A stretch of 64,000 nucleotides of DNA, taken from assembly GCA_017472605.1 (NCBI GenBank), contig JAFUPV010000002.1, positions 248,001-312,000 on the forward strand. Reading direction: 5' to 3'. Made by a program: the position numbers and the translations under genes. Numbering within the stretch: position 1 is the first letter of the stretch; every line of letters begins with the position of its first letter. The notes under the pieces were generated by a model that saw only the letters and a list, made by a program, of their open reading frames with translations, did not search any database and had not been told where the DNA came from. This stretch comes from Lachnospiraceae bacterium. Lineage in GTDB: Bacteria > Bacillota > Clostridia > Lachnospirales > Lachnospiraceae. This document shows, piece after piece, positions 1 to 9,269 of the stretch.

Positions 1-211
1 AAAAGAATTTGAAATTCTCCAGTCCGACAAAAGGACTGTCAAAAATACCTAAATTGGGATTGTAATCCACAAAAGCCATATACACTCCGATAAATGGTGC
101 ATAGTTAAATATTAACAGCAGTATTGTTGCCGGAATCATTAAAATCAGAAGCTGTTTGTTTTCTTTTGCAGCCACCTTACTGTATTTCTTTTTTTCCTTA
201 TATTTTTTCAC
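1..211 (-). CDS. Sugar ABC transporter permease, N-terminal part (cut by window edge)
   Basis: The first 70 codons of an integral membrane subunit, probably of the LplB/YteP type that imports oligosaccharides. The start is GTG at 211 with a strong AGGAGG site 9 bases upstream (221-227 on the plus strand). A basic N-terminus is followed by one hydrophobic helix (LLILMIPATILLLIF) and then the segment YAPFIGVYMAFVDYNP and GLENF, which is typical of this permease family just after its first membrane segment. The gene runs off the left edge. It is divergent from the YesN/YesM pair, a common arrangement in which the two-component system controls the transporter. Family assignment rests on the N-terminus only. 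Confidence 0.8.
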   Translation of the reverse strand, partial: MKKYKEKKKYSKVAAKENKQLLILMIPATILLLIFNYAPFIGVYMAFVDYNPNLGIFDSPFVGLENFKFF

Positions 212-322
212 TAAGCCGTACCTCCTTGCTTATCTTAATCTTATTGTAGTTCAGTCTCCTGCTTCTATCCAGATAAAATAAGTGACATTCTGCTCGGATT
301 TATTACCTCTTTCTGGAATTGT

Positions 323-352
323 TTGAATACACACAGCTTCGTGTGGTATACT
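323..352 (+). promoter_or_regulatory. Likely promoter of the YesN/YesM operon
   Basis: TTGAAT (323-328) and TATACT (347-352) are separated by 18 bases. The spacer holds a small inverted repeat, CACAC...GTGTG, a possible regulator site. The response regulator ATG lies 37 bases downstream. Confidence 0.5.
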
Positions 353-388
353 CACTGCATAAATACAAAGGAAACCCGGAGGTATATC

Positions 389-1573
389 ATGTATAACCTG
401 ATCATTGTAGAGGACGAAAAAATCGTAAGAACCGCACTTGAAGAATACATCACCGAAACCAGCAGAGATTTTACCATATGCGGATCTTTTTCGAATGGTG
501 AAGATGCCCTGCACTATGTTCAGAAACATCGTGTCGATATCGTTTTGACCGATATTAAAATGAATAAAATGGATGGCCTGACCCTATGCTGTGAACTTCA
601 CCAGAATTTTCCACACTGTCATGCGATTATTATCAGCGGCTTCAGCACCTTTGACTATGCCAAAAAAGCACTTCAGTACGGTGTTAAAAATTATCTGTTG
701 AAGCCCATTGACTTTAAAGAACTGACGGACTGCCTGAATTCCGTCCGAAAATCCCTTGATGCAGAAATTGCATTTGCCGATTCAGCGGAAGAAGATGCAG
801 CACTTTTCTTTACAGAACTTGTTTCCGGCAGTATGAAATCTCCGAAACAATTGGACGAACAGATATCCCGACTGAATTTACCATTTCTCTCAGATGATAA
901 CAATGGTTGTGTGCTGCGCCTTTCTCTTTGCGCCAATGATTATGCCTCCACCTGGCGCTATGAAAAAGACCGTTTGCCTTACACGTTTGCCAATATTCTC
1001 CGCATGAAGCTTAAAAATGTCTATGTAAACAACTTTTTTTCTACCGGCTCCTATTCCTATTACATTGTAATCTTCTTGGATAAAGGCCTTCGGGTATGTC
1101 CACAGGAACTGGAAGAAGACATGTTAGAGTTACTTCACATCAAATGCAATATCACTTTCGTTTGCCACTTTGCGAATCTGACTCATCTGTCTACCCAAAG
1201 GATACTGGAAAATTTATCCACTTCACCTGAGGACAGCAATACAGACGAAAACACTGTTATCAGAAAGATAAAGGACTATATTAATCAGAACTACTATAAA
1301 GACATCTCCCGTCAGGAGCTTGCAGATATGTTTTACTTTTCTACCGCCTATTTCAGTAGATTTTTTAAGAAAGAAACAGGCTTAAATTTTATTGATTACC
1401 TCACTACCACAAGAATGGAGAAGGCAATTGAGTTATTAAATTCCAGGACTTCTATCGACGAAATAGCCAGAAAAGTGGGATACAAAAGCAGAAATCATTT
1501 TATCTTAAATTTCAGACAGTATACCTCTATGTCACCAACAGAATATCGTAAACAAATACTAAAACTGAAATGA
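389..1573 (+). CDS. YesN-family response regulator with AraC-type DNA-binding domain
   Basis: A cytoplasmic transcription factor of 394 residues. The N-terminal receiver domain (about 1-120) has the acidic pair VEDE and the phospho-acceptor Asp near residue 55 (TDIKM), followed by KPID with the conserved Lys. The C-terminal 100 residues form an AraC HTH pair (FSTAYFSRFFKKETG, then VGYKSRNHFILNFRQ and SPTEYR). The ATG at 389 is chosen because GGAGG lies 7 bases before it; an in-frame ATG at 323 lies in the promoter. The kinase gene starts 10 bases downstream, so the two form an operon. By family analogy it activates the divergent sugar transporter. Confidence 0.93.
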   Translation: MYNLIIVEDEKIVRTALEEYITETSRDFTICGSFSNGEDALHYVQKHRVDIVLTDIKMNKMDGLTLCCELHQNFPHCHAIIISGFSTFDYAKKALQYGVKNYLLKPIDFKELTDCLNSVRKSLDAEIAFADSAEEDAALFFTELVSGSMKSPKQLDEQISRLNLPFLSDDNNGCVLRLSLCANDYASTWRYEKDRLPYTFANILRMKLKNVYVNNFFSTGSYSYYIVIFLDKGLRVCPQELEEDMLELLHIKCNITFVCHFANLTHLSTQRILENLSTSPEDSNTDENTVIRKIKDYINQNYYKDISRQELADMFYFSTAYFSRFFKKETGLNFIDYLTTTRMEKAIELLNSRTSIDEIARKVGYKSRNHFILNFRQYTSMSPTEYRKQILKLK

Positions 1574-1583
1574 GGAATCCGTT

Positions 1584-3347
1584 ATGCTGAAAAAATGGTT
1601 ATATTCTTTGCGGCACATACAACCGATGCTGCAGAACAAATACTTTATTAAGAACCTGACAATCCTGATCGGAAGTATCCTGCTGTTATTTTTCGCGTCC
1701 ACTTACATGGTAAACAGTAATTCCCGGAAGATTCTGGAAAACGAATTACTTGCCTCTGACAGAAACTATATAGAAATTGTAAATAATTCTGTTGATTCTG
1801 TATTATTCGATATGCGATATATTGCTGCGACTCTTAATATTGATACTATGGTAAGCACCTTCTTATTATCCGAGCAGCCGGAGGACATCATTTCAGACTT
1901 TTATCTCAGACTTCAGGAAAAGCTGGATGGTTACGTAAACAGTTATCCATGTATTCACTCCATTTACCTTTATTCCGGAATAACCGATACCATTATTACC
2001 TCTTCCGGAAAATTCTCTGTATCCACCTTTAAGGATTTAAACTGGATGGAGTATTTTACAGAAGAACCAGAACCCTATATTATTTTTTCACGATTAGGGG
2101 AAAAAAATTACCCCAACTTTTTGTGTATTATGAAACAGATTAAACTAGAAGAAAGCACTGCTGCAATCGTAATCAATATCCAGTTAAAGGATATTCCGAT
2201 CCTGTCAGAAACGAAACAACGTTATTCCGACATCTACATTATAAACGATGACTCCCAGGTAATATACCATGCAAATCAACGCTATCTGCTGGAACCTTTA
2301 AGTATTTCAGACAACTTAAAGCATTTTTCCGCAGAGGCAGACGAAGCCTCTCTCCTTTCCACCTCAGCAGAAAAGACCTATGCCTATACACAGCTTCACT
2401 CTGCCGAATATCCTTTCAGCTATGTACTGATTACCAATTTAGAAAATTATTCGGAAGAGCTTTCCAGCAGGCAGACCATCTTTTTTACTATTTTCATTGG
2501 GTTATTTTTGGTTATCGTACTTTTATCCATGATTATGGGACTTCGGTTTTTTAAACCAATCGAGATGCTGACTCAGCTCTTAAATGAATCCTCTGATTTC
2601 ATTGAAAATACAGATTATCCAAGTCAGGAAATTTCCGACCTGGCAAACAAAATTATTTCCTATGCGCAGACGAACAGACAGCTGGCAGATGAACTGGCAG
2701 CCAGTCTTCAACGTCTGACCCAATCCCAGATGCTTGCATTGCAGGTCCAGCTCAATCCACATTTTCTGTTCAATACTTTGAGCATTATCCACATAAAGGA
2801 ATGTCAGGAGCTGGGTTATACACACCCATTACCGGAGATGACTTTGAAGCTGAGCCGCATTCTCAGACATGCGATCAGCTCCACCGATATGGTTACGCTT
2901 CAGTTTGAACTGGAATATATCAAACAGTATATTGATTTAATGAAATTCCGGGATTTAAATGAAATTATCATTCAATATGATATTAATGAAAAGCTTTTGG
3001 ATACCATGGTTCCAAAGCTCTTTATTCAACCTCTTATTGAGAACGTTTTCCTGCATGCCTTCCCGGAGGATTATCGAAACGATAATCACCTGATTCTTTC
3101 AATCCAGGAAGAAAATAATAATTGTGTCGTGATACTCTCAGACAATGGGATTGGAATGACACCTGAGAAATGTAATGAAATACTTAATTACTTCGATGAA
3201 GATTCCCTGCCGGTTAACAGTATTGGCGTCAAAAATGTAATCAGACGAATGAAGTTGATTTACGGGGACTCTTTTACCTTAAAACTGCACAGTAAAGAAA
3301 AAGAGGGAACCAGCTTCTGCCTGATTTTTCCGAAGAAGGGAATATAA
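1584..3347 (+). CDS. YesM-family sensor histidine kinase
   Basis: A 587-residue membrane kinase and partner of the upstream response regulator. A helix at about 24-46 and a second near 300-325 bracket an extracellular Cache-like sensor. The cytoplasmic part has the His_kinase box LNPHFLFNTL with the phospho-accepting His at about residue 393, and a HATPase domain with DNGIGM near 518. This layout is that of the YesM/LytS class, which senses extracellular sugars or cell-wall signals and works with AraC-type regulators. The ligand is unknown. A hairpin terminator follows the stop at once. Confidence 0.93.
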   Translation: MLKKWLYSLRHIQPMLQNKYFIKNLTILIGSILLLFFASTYMVNSNSRKILENELLASDRNYIEIVNNSVDSVLFDMRYIAATLNIDTMVSTFLLSEQPEDIISDFYLRLQEKLDGYVNSYPCIHSIYLYSGITDTIITSSGKFSVSTFKDLNWMEYFTEEPEPYIIFSRLGEKNYPNFLCIMKQIKLEESTAAIVINIQLKDIPILSETKQRYSDIYIINDDSQVIYHANQRYLLEPLSISDNLKHFSAEADEASLLSTSAEKTYAYTQLHSAEYPFSYVLITNLENYSEELSSRQTIFFTIFIGLFLVIVLLSMIMGLRFFKPIEMLTQLLNESSDFIENTDYPSQEISDLANKIISYAQTNRQLADELAASLQRLTQSQMLALQVQLNPHFLFNTLSIIHIKECQELGYTHPLPEMTLKLSRILRHAISSTDMVTLQFELEYIKQYIDLMKFRDLNEIIIQYDINEKLLDTMVPKLFIQPLIENVFLHAFPEDYRNDNHLILSIQEENNNCVVILSDNGIGMTPEKCNEILNYFDEDSLPVNSIGVKNVIRRMKLIYGDSFTLKLHSKEKEGTSFCLIFPKKGI

Positions 3348-3394
3348 AGGAAAAGCGACCGACATGAGGAAGTCGGCGCTTCCCTTTGTTTTTT
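3346..3394 (+). terminator. Rho-independent terminator after yesM-like gene
   Basis: A hairpin with arms containing AAGCG-CCGAC and GTCGG-CGCTT, extended by AAAGG/CCTTT, followed by GTTTTTT. It begins at the kinase stop codon. The bases from 3395 to 3568 hold no gene I can support. Confidence 0.8.
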
Positions 3395-3568
3395 ACAAAA
3401 TATCGTATCTATAGGTCTTCATTTTACTTCACAATATCTACACCTATCACACACGCCTTTAACAACGAAACAGGTGTGAACATGTTTCTATTTCAAAGGA
3501 AATACAGACATATCCACACCTATCTTTCAATGTATTCAATTACAATACGCAAATTTGTTATGAAACCA

Positions 3569-4564
3569 TCACCGCGTCAGCATCGTCCCATAGCTTCCCG
3601 TCTCCGCCATCTTCACAATTCCTTCCACACCGCAGCGAACCATGCTGTCCACCGCCTGTTCCGTATAGAACGCCATGTGCTGGGTCATGATGACGTTGCG
3701 GAACTGATGGAGATAGAACCAGTTCCGGTTGGAGATGATGTCGGTTCTGCGGTCCGCATGGACAATGCCTTCTTCGCCCTCGACCGTATCCATGCCAAGA
3801 GCGCCGATCTTCTCCGTTTCAATTCCGTCCACCAGCGCATTGATATCCGTCAGTTCGCCTCTGGCACAGTTAATGAGAATCACTCCATCCTTCATCTTTG
3901 CAATGGTCTCCGCATTAATAATGTGTCTGGTAGACGGCAGAAGCGGCATGTGGAGAGTAATAATGTCACATTCGCGGTAAATTGTTTCCACATCCACATA
4001 CTGCGCCATGCTTTTGGCTTCCTCGTTCTGATAGACATCGTATGCCAGCAGACGGCAGCCGAATCCGGACAGGTTGCGAAGCACCTGCATGCCGATCTTT
4101 CCGGTTCCCATGACACCCACCGTCAAATCTTTCAGGTCACGGCCCTGCAGTCCGTGAAGGGAGAAGTCGTTGACCTGTCCTCTCCACATCGCCTGCTTAT
4201 AGTGGCGCAGACACATCAGAATCATCATGACCGTGAAATCCGCTACGCCGTTGGGCGGATAGCAGGCGTTGCAGACCAGAATTCCCAGTTCTTTTGCAGC
4301 TACCAGATCAATGTGATTGAAACCGATGGTTCTGGTGGAAAGGCAGCGAACGCCCAGCTTCTGATATGCTTCCAGCAGCTCCCGGTTCAGTTTTCCCATG
4401 CCAAGAGTCGTTACCCCTTCACAGCCCTTCACCAGCTCTGCATTGGCAAGAGTCGGCACCTCAGAAGACATGATCACCTCCACGCCGCACTCCGCCGCCA
4501 TCCGGTCAAAAGCTTCCCGCTCGTCAGCTCTTACTTCAAATGCATAAATTTTCATGATTCCCAT
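3569..4564 (-). CDS. D-isomer-specific 2-hydroxyacid dehydrogenase (D-lactate dehydrogenase-like)
   Basis: NAD-dependent enzyme reducing a 2-oxoacid such as pyruvate or 2-oxoisocaproate to the D-hydroxyacid. It is 331 residues, the usual family length. Visible landmarks are STRTIGFNHIDL in the substrate domain, the nucleotide-binding GVMGTGKIGMQV, the catalytic-Arg segment INCARGEL, GMDTVEGE, and the catalytic-His segment MTQHMAFYTEQA. The ATG at 4564 is close to a GGAAAGG site; an ATG three codons in (4555) is an equal alternative. It is the last gene of the minus-strand peptidase run, 130 bases after the S9 gene, and may dispose of deaminated amino-acid carbon (inference). Confidence 0.9.
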   Translation of the reverse strand: MGIMKIYAFEVRADEREAFDRMAAECGVEVIMSSEVPTLANAELVKGCEGVTTLGMGKLNRELLEAYQKLGVRCLSTRTIGFNHIDLVAAKELGILVCNACYPPNGVADFTVMMILMCLRHYKQAMWRGQVNDFSLHGLQGRDLKDLTVGVMGTGKIGMQVLRNLSGFGCRLLAYDVYQNEEAKSMAQYVDVETIYRECDIITLHMPLLPSTRHIINAETIAKMKDGVILINCARGELTDINALVDGIETEKIGALGMDTVEGEEGIVHADRRTDIISNRNWFYLHQFRNVIMTQHMAFYTEQAVDSMVRCGVEGIVKMAETGSYGTMLTR

Positions 4565-4694
4565 CCCTTTCCTTCTATATTAATGAGTGAACTGTCTATA
4601 ACCGGCAATTCCGCCGCAAACCGCTGCCCATGCCGGCAGCCGACACGATTCTCATCCGCGCACCTTCACGCCGCCTTTCCAGACCGCCGCCGGT

Positions 4695-6686
4695 TTACAG
4701 ATAAGCCCGGAACCAGTCCACCATTTCCTGATAATACAGCTTCTGCAGCTTCGGATGAGACGGCTGCTCGTGACCGGTGTGGGGGAAGATCACCATTTTT
4801 ACCGGCAAATCCGGATGCAGATCCTTCACCGCCACAAAAAACTGATGGGCGCCCTCCACCGGTGTGCGGTAGTCATCCGTTCCATGGAGAATCAGCAGCG
4901 GCTTATCCACACGTTCCGCATAGGAAACGGCCGATTCCTTCAGCTTTGCCACCATAAAATCCTCATAGCTGACATAGTCTGTACTCTTTCCCTGCATATC
5001 CGAATTCGCGTAGGAAATCAGCTCATTGGAAATGCTTCGCTGGGTCACATAGGCTTTGAACTTCTTCGCATGAGTCGCCATGTAATTGGTCATGTAACCG
5101 CCGTAGCTGCCGCCGGTCACACCAAGCCGGTCCCCGTCGATCCAGTCGAATGTCTTCACCGCTTCATCCACGAACTGCAGCAGATCATAGTAAGCCGAAC
5201 CATCAAAAGCCCGTTCCATGTTCTCATGCGCCCAGCCATAGCCGCTGCTTCCGCGGGGATTGCAGTAAAGAATGCCGAAGCCCTGCGCTGCCAGACACTG
5301 AAACTCCATGGTCAGTCCATAGGTATAGAACGGATGAGGGCCGCCGTGAACATAGAGAATGGTGGGATACTTCTTTCCGTTTTCCCGTCTGTGAGGCGGG
5401 AAAGCCCAGCCGTGAACCATGCTCTCGCCGTCCAGTGTTTCAATCCACAGGTCTTCCGGTCTTCCAAACTCCACCTCTTCCAGAAGCGCCTCCGCTGACT
5501 GCGCCGCCTTCTGCAGCACTTCACCGGTCACCGCATCCAGAATGTAGTAACCTTCCGGCAGATCCGGTTCTGATTTTGCAACCATCATCCGTCCATTCTG
5601 CACTTTGCTGATTCCGTGGCAAACCTGCTTTCCTCCTGCAAGAAGCCTTGCATGGCCGTCTCCTTCCAGATCCAGACAGAACAGCGCTCCCTGTCCCTTC
5701 CAGCCGCTGACAAAATAGACATATCTGCCGTCCGGACTGATCTGTACCTTATCCATGCCCCAGCCGCAGCCTGCGTTATAGGGGAACTGTACACACTGAT
5801 AACAGGTTTCATCCCCAAAGAATACCTGTGTCTTCTCTCCCGTTTCCACTTCAAACCGGAAGAAATAGGCCTCCGGATATCCGCGGTTCGCATTCACCAT
5901 CTCCGGGTTCAGAATTCCGGCAATTACGGCCTTTCCATCCGGCGTAAACACAGGACGGATGGGGTTGGGATAGGACACGATCCAGCTTCCTTCGGAAAGC
6001 TTTTTCGTCTCTCCCGGCTTCTCAGCGGCATTGATTAAAAGAAGATCATATCCGATGGATTCCTGTCTTGAACGGAACCGGTTGCTGACGCAGACAATCG
6101 TCCTGCTGTCCGGCGCCCAGTTGGCATGGAGATAGTCATATCCCCCTTCTGTCAGCTGAACCGCTTCCCCGCCGGCAGACGGAACGACAAACAGCTGCCA
6201 GTGATTATCCGGCGTGATAAAGCCCATCCCGTCAAACTTATAACCAAAATCTTCGATTACAACCGGCTCATCCGGGCGCTTTTTCGCCGAAGCAGCACCA
6301 GACTCACCTTTCTTTGCGCCTGCGATCATGCCAAACAGAATCTTCGTTCCATCCGGCGACCAGATCGGTTCCATGGCTGCGCCGCGGATCTGCGTCACCT
6401 GACGGTTCTCTCCCGTTTCCAGATCATGGCAGAAAATCTGCCGTCCCTGTCCCTTTACAATGGAAAGGAACAGAATCTGACTGCCATCCGGTGAAAAAGA
6501 CGGATTTGCTTCCCCGCTTCCTCCTGCGGTCACAAGCTTTGTCTCCCCGGTTTCCAGATTCTTTACAACAATTCCCTTTGTCTGTGCCGAGGCATAGCAG
6601 ACAAGATTCTTCTTCTCACAATAATCACCGCCGTTAAAACGTTCCAGCTTCTGACAATCGGCAAATTCCGGCAACCGCTTACTCAT
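4695..6686 (-). CDS. S9-family serine peptidase (acylaminoacyl/prolyl oligopeptidase type)
   Basis: A cytoplasmic oligopeptidase of 663 residues. The N-terminal two thirds carries TolB/WD40-like propeller strands (repeated SPDGSQILF, SPDGTKILF, APDSRTIVC, SPDGRYVYF). The C-terminal alpha/beta hydrolase has GGSYGGYMTNY with Ser near 527, Asp near 605 (HGTDDYRTP) and His near 639 (HTGHEQ). There is no signal peptide. The start is the ATG overlapping the upstream gene stop by 8 bases (ATGAGTAA), which implies translational coupling; an in-frame longer reading contains an Arg-rich stretch that is just the shadow of the upstream gene. It is a paralog of the next gene. Confidence 0.93.
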   Translation of the reverse strand: MSKRLPEFADCQKLERFNGGDYCEKKNLVCYASAQTKGIVVKNLETGETKLVTAGGSGEANPSFSPDGSQILFLSIVKGQGRQIFCHDLETGENRQVTQIRGAAMEPIWSPDGTKILFGMIAGAKKGESGAASAKKRPDEPVVIEDFGYKFDGMGFITPDNHWQLFVVPSAGGEAVQLTEGGYDYLHANWAPDSRTIVCVSNRFRSRQESIGYDLLLINAAEKPGETKKLSEGSWIVSYPNPIRPVFTPDGKAVIAGILNPEMVNANRGYPEAYFFRFEVETGEKTQVFFGDETCYQCVQFPYNAGCGWGMDKVQISPDGRYVYFVSGWKGQGALFCLDLEGDGHARLLAGGKQVCHGISKVQNGRMMVAKSEPDLPEGYYILDAVTGEVLQKAAQSAEALLEEVEFGRPEDLWIETLDGESMVHGWAFPPHRRENGKKYPTILYVHGGPHPFYTYGLTMEFQCLAAQGFGILYCNPRGSSGYGWAHENMERAFDGSAYYDLLQFVDEAVKTFDWIDGDRLGVTGGSYGGYMTNYMATHAKKFKAYVTQRSISNELISYANSDMQGKSTDYVSYEDFMVAKLKESAVSYAERVDKPLLILHGTDDYRTPVEGAHQFFVAVKDLHPDLPVKMVIFPHTGHEQPSHPKLQKLYYQEMVDWFRAYL

Positions 6687-9192
6687 CCGTTTCACCACCT
6701 TTCTCAGTTCTCTGCGCCTCAGGCTCACACGCGTCCGTGCACGTCGCCGCCGCACCATTCTCACCCTTACACGGCTCCATCTCCGTCTGCACCGACATAT
6801 CACCGCCAAAACGGGGCGCATTTTCATCCAGATACTTCACAAACCAGTTTACCATCTCCTCCAGATGCCGGATCTGATGGTGCAGCTTTCCGGTTCTGGT
6901 CATTCCATGGTTTTCGCCCGGGAACATCACCAGACGAACCGGAATCTCCGGATTCCGCTCCTTCATCGGGATGAACACCTGCTCTGCCTGCTCAAATCCG
7001 CAGCGGTAATCCTCATAGGCGTGGAGAATCAGCAGCGGAACCTTGAAATGATCAATGTAGGAAATGATGTTTCCTCTTGCGCGGTTGGTCAGATAGTCCA
7101 GCATCCGGAAATCCTTCGGAATCTCCCTTGCGGAAACAAATCCCATGTCTCCGGTTCCATAGGAGGTCGCTGTGTTGGCAAGACAGCGCTGTGTCACCGC
7201 AGCGGCAAACGCCTTCGTGCGTCCGATCAGCTTATTCGTCATGTAACCGCCATAACTGCCTCCGGTTACTCCGACTCTCGCCCGGTCAATCCAGCCGCGG
7301 CTTACCGCGTCATCGACAAACTGGAGCAGGTCATCCATGGCTTCTTTTCCCCAGCAGACCTCATCTGCCAGATACTTCCGTCCAAAACCGGCGCTTCCTC
7401 TGGGCTGACCGAAGATCACGGCCATTCCCGCTCCTGCCAGCGCCTGGAACTCATGCCAGAAGGTCAGACTGTACATCGTCTCCGGGCCTCCCTTGATGTC
7501 CAGAACCGCCGGATAGACCTTACCTTCCCGCCATCCTGCCGGGCGAACCAGGAAATACTGCAGCATTGCCTTTTTGTCCCTGCTGGTCAGATTCACTTCC
7601 TCCACATCCGCCAGCTCATAGTCCTCCAGCCAGGAATTGCTGTCTGTCCGAAGGCTTCCATCCTTCCAGATCTCACAGGGTCTCTTCCAGGAAGACATGC
7701 ATGCCGCGATCTGACCGCTGCTGTTCATTCCAAACTCATGGAGATCCGTCGCGCCTTCCGCAACCATCTCCACCTTCGCCGGCCGAAAGCCGAATCCGCC
7801 TGCCGCTTTGCTTCCAGACGCACCTTTTGCGTTCACTCCAGCCCCACTTACCGCTTCTGCTCCGATCCCACTTACTGCTTCTGCTCCGGCCTCACTTACC
7901 GTTTCCGCTCCAGTCTCACCGGCCGCTTCCGCTTTGGCCTTCTCTGTTTCCCCATACACATTCACCCGGTACAGGCTGTTCTTTCCGCGGAATCCGGAGA
8001 CAAAATACAGATACCTTCCATCCGCTGACAGCTTCATGTACGGAGACTTATCTCCCAGATCCAGTCTTCCTGCCCCTGCCGGATGCAGGCCAGAACAGAT
8101 CGATTCATCCCACTCGCCAATCAGGAACTGTCCCTGTCCGTCTTCCAGATCCACACACCAGGGCAAAGCCGCATAGCTGCCATCCTCATACATCTGATAC
8201 GCAGCCGTAATCACCGCGTCGTCCTCCGCCGCAAACACAGGCGCATGATCCGCCGTGAAAACAGCTCCCTTCGTCACCTGACGCAGCCCGCTTCCGTCCG
8301 CGCCGCAGACAAACAGCTCCACACGACGGCCTTTTGCACCGCCGTACGGATAACCAAAGAACGCCACCATTTCCCCATCATGGGAATATGCCGGATAAAT
8401 TGCCTCCATCCCGTTGGTATTAATCACCTGGGCTCCGCTTCCGTCCAGATTCACCGTTCCAACGTGGGAAAACTCTCCCTTGCGCATGCCATGCCACTCG
8501 TCCATCTTATAGGTCAGATCCGTCGCGTAGTATGGCCGCCAGTCCAGCTCCTCTTCCCAGTCTGCCTTCTCCTGCGCGTTCATCTCCACGAATTCCGTTC
8601 CCGCTTCCAGTTCCTCCGGCCACAGCGTCGCCTCAAACGCAAGGGCTGTCTGCGCACCGTTCAGCTCATAGCGCAGAACGCCATGGCGCAGCGTCGTAAT
8701 CTGTCTCGTCCCGCCTGTTTCCAGATTGCGCAGAAAGACCTGATACTCGCCGGTCTCATCAGAAAGATACGCCATGTGCACGCCGTCCTTCAGAAAAACA
8801 GGCTGTTTCTCGGAATGTCCGTCTGTCGTCAGGCAGATTCGTCCGTCTGTCCATCGCAGGTTCTCCTCTGCCAGTCCCCCATCTTCCAATCCAACCTTCA
8901 CTTCCGCCGCTTCCGCGCCTTCCAATCCGTTCTTCACCGACGCCGCTTCCATGCCTTCCAATCCGGCCTTCGCTTCTGCCGCTTCCGCGCCTTCCAATCC
9001 GTTCTTCACCGACGCCGCTTCCGCGCTTTCCAAATCTGTTTCTTCTATATAATATATCTTCGAAGGAAAGGTTCCCCCTTCCTCCTCTCCATGATAATTT
9101 ACCCAGGCAATCCTGGTTCCATCCTCCGAAATTACTGGCCATGTCACATAATTAATATGCTTCATGGAATCCGGCTTAAACTGTTTCTTCAT
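6679..9192 (-). CDS. S9-family serine peptidase with two in-frame repeat insertions
   Basis: A second S9 oligopeptidase of 837 residues, larger than its neighbour. The hydrolase domain shows GGSYGGYMTNK with Ser near 646, Asp near 728 (AYEDYR) and His near 762 (GENHG). The propeller half is interrupted by two low-complexity, tandemly repeated stretches: four 12-residue units at about 8888-9031 and roughly four 8-residue units at about 7810-7935. The C-terminus carries about 40 extra, probably disordered residues. The chosen ATG has AAAGGA 9 bases upstream; earlier in-frame ATGs exist at 9240 and at residue 8 of that reading. It is co-transcribed with the next S9 gene (8-base overlap). Confidence 0.9.
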   Translation of the reverse strand: MKKQFKPDSMKHINYVTWPVISEDGTRIAWVNYHGEEEGGTFPSKIYYIEETDLESAEAASVKNGLEGAEAAEAKAGLEGMEAASVKNGLEGAEAAEVKVGLEDGGLAEENLRWTDGRICLTTDGHSEKQPVFLKDGVHMAYLSDETGEYQVFLRNLETGGTRQITTLRHGVLRYELNGAQTALAFEATLWPEELEAGTEFVEMNAQEKADWEEELDWRPYYATDLTYKMDEWHGMRKGEFSHVGTVNLDGSGAQVINTNGMEAIYPAYSHDGEMVAFFGYPYGGAKGRRVELFVCGADGSGLRQVTKGAVFTADHAPVFAAEDDAVITAAYQMYEDGSYAALPWCVDLEDGQGQFLIGEWDESICSGLHPAGAGRLDLGDKSPYMKLSADGRYLYFVSGFRGKNSLYRVNVYGETEKAKAEAAGETGAETVSEAGAEAVSGIGAEAVSGAGVNAKGASGSKAAGGFGFRPAKVEMVAEGATDLHEFGMNSSGQIAACMSSWKRPCEIWKDGSLRTDSNSWLEDYELADVEEVNLTSRDKKAMLQYFLVRPAGWREGKVYPAVLDIKGGPETMYSLTFWHEFQALAGAGMAVIFGQPRGSAGFGRKYLADEVCWGKEAMDDLLQFVDDAVSRGWIDRARVGVTGGSYGGYMTNKLIGRTKAFAAAVTQRCLANTATSYGTGDMGFVSAREIPKDFRMLDYLTNRARGNIISYIDHFKVPLLILHAYEDYRCGFEQAEQVFIPMKERNPEIPVRLVMFPGENHGMTRTGKLHHQIRHLEEMVNWFVKYLDENAPRFGGDMSVQTEMEPCKGENGAAATCTDACEPEAQRTEKGGETDE

Positions 9193-9269
9193 AATTATCT
9201 GTCCTTTCGCACCGGCCATTGCAACTTCTCCCGACTTCACCGGGCTTCAATCGGCACCATTTCCGGCGT

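Noticed and set aside
3386-4957. 523-residue plus-strand reading opposite the D-hydroxyacid dehydrogenase
   Set aside because: No ribosome site, biased composition, and the dehydrogenase motifs are all on the other strand.
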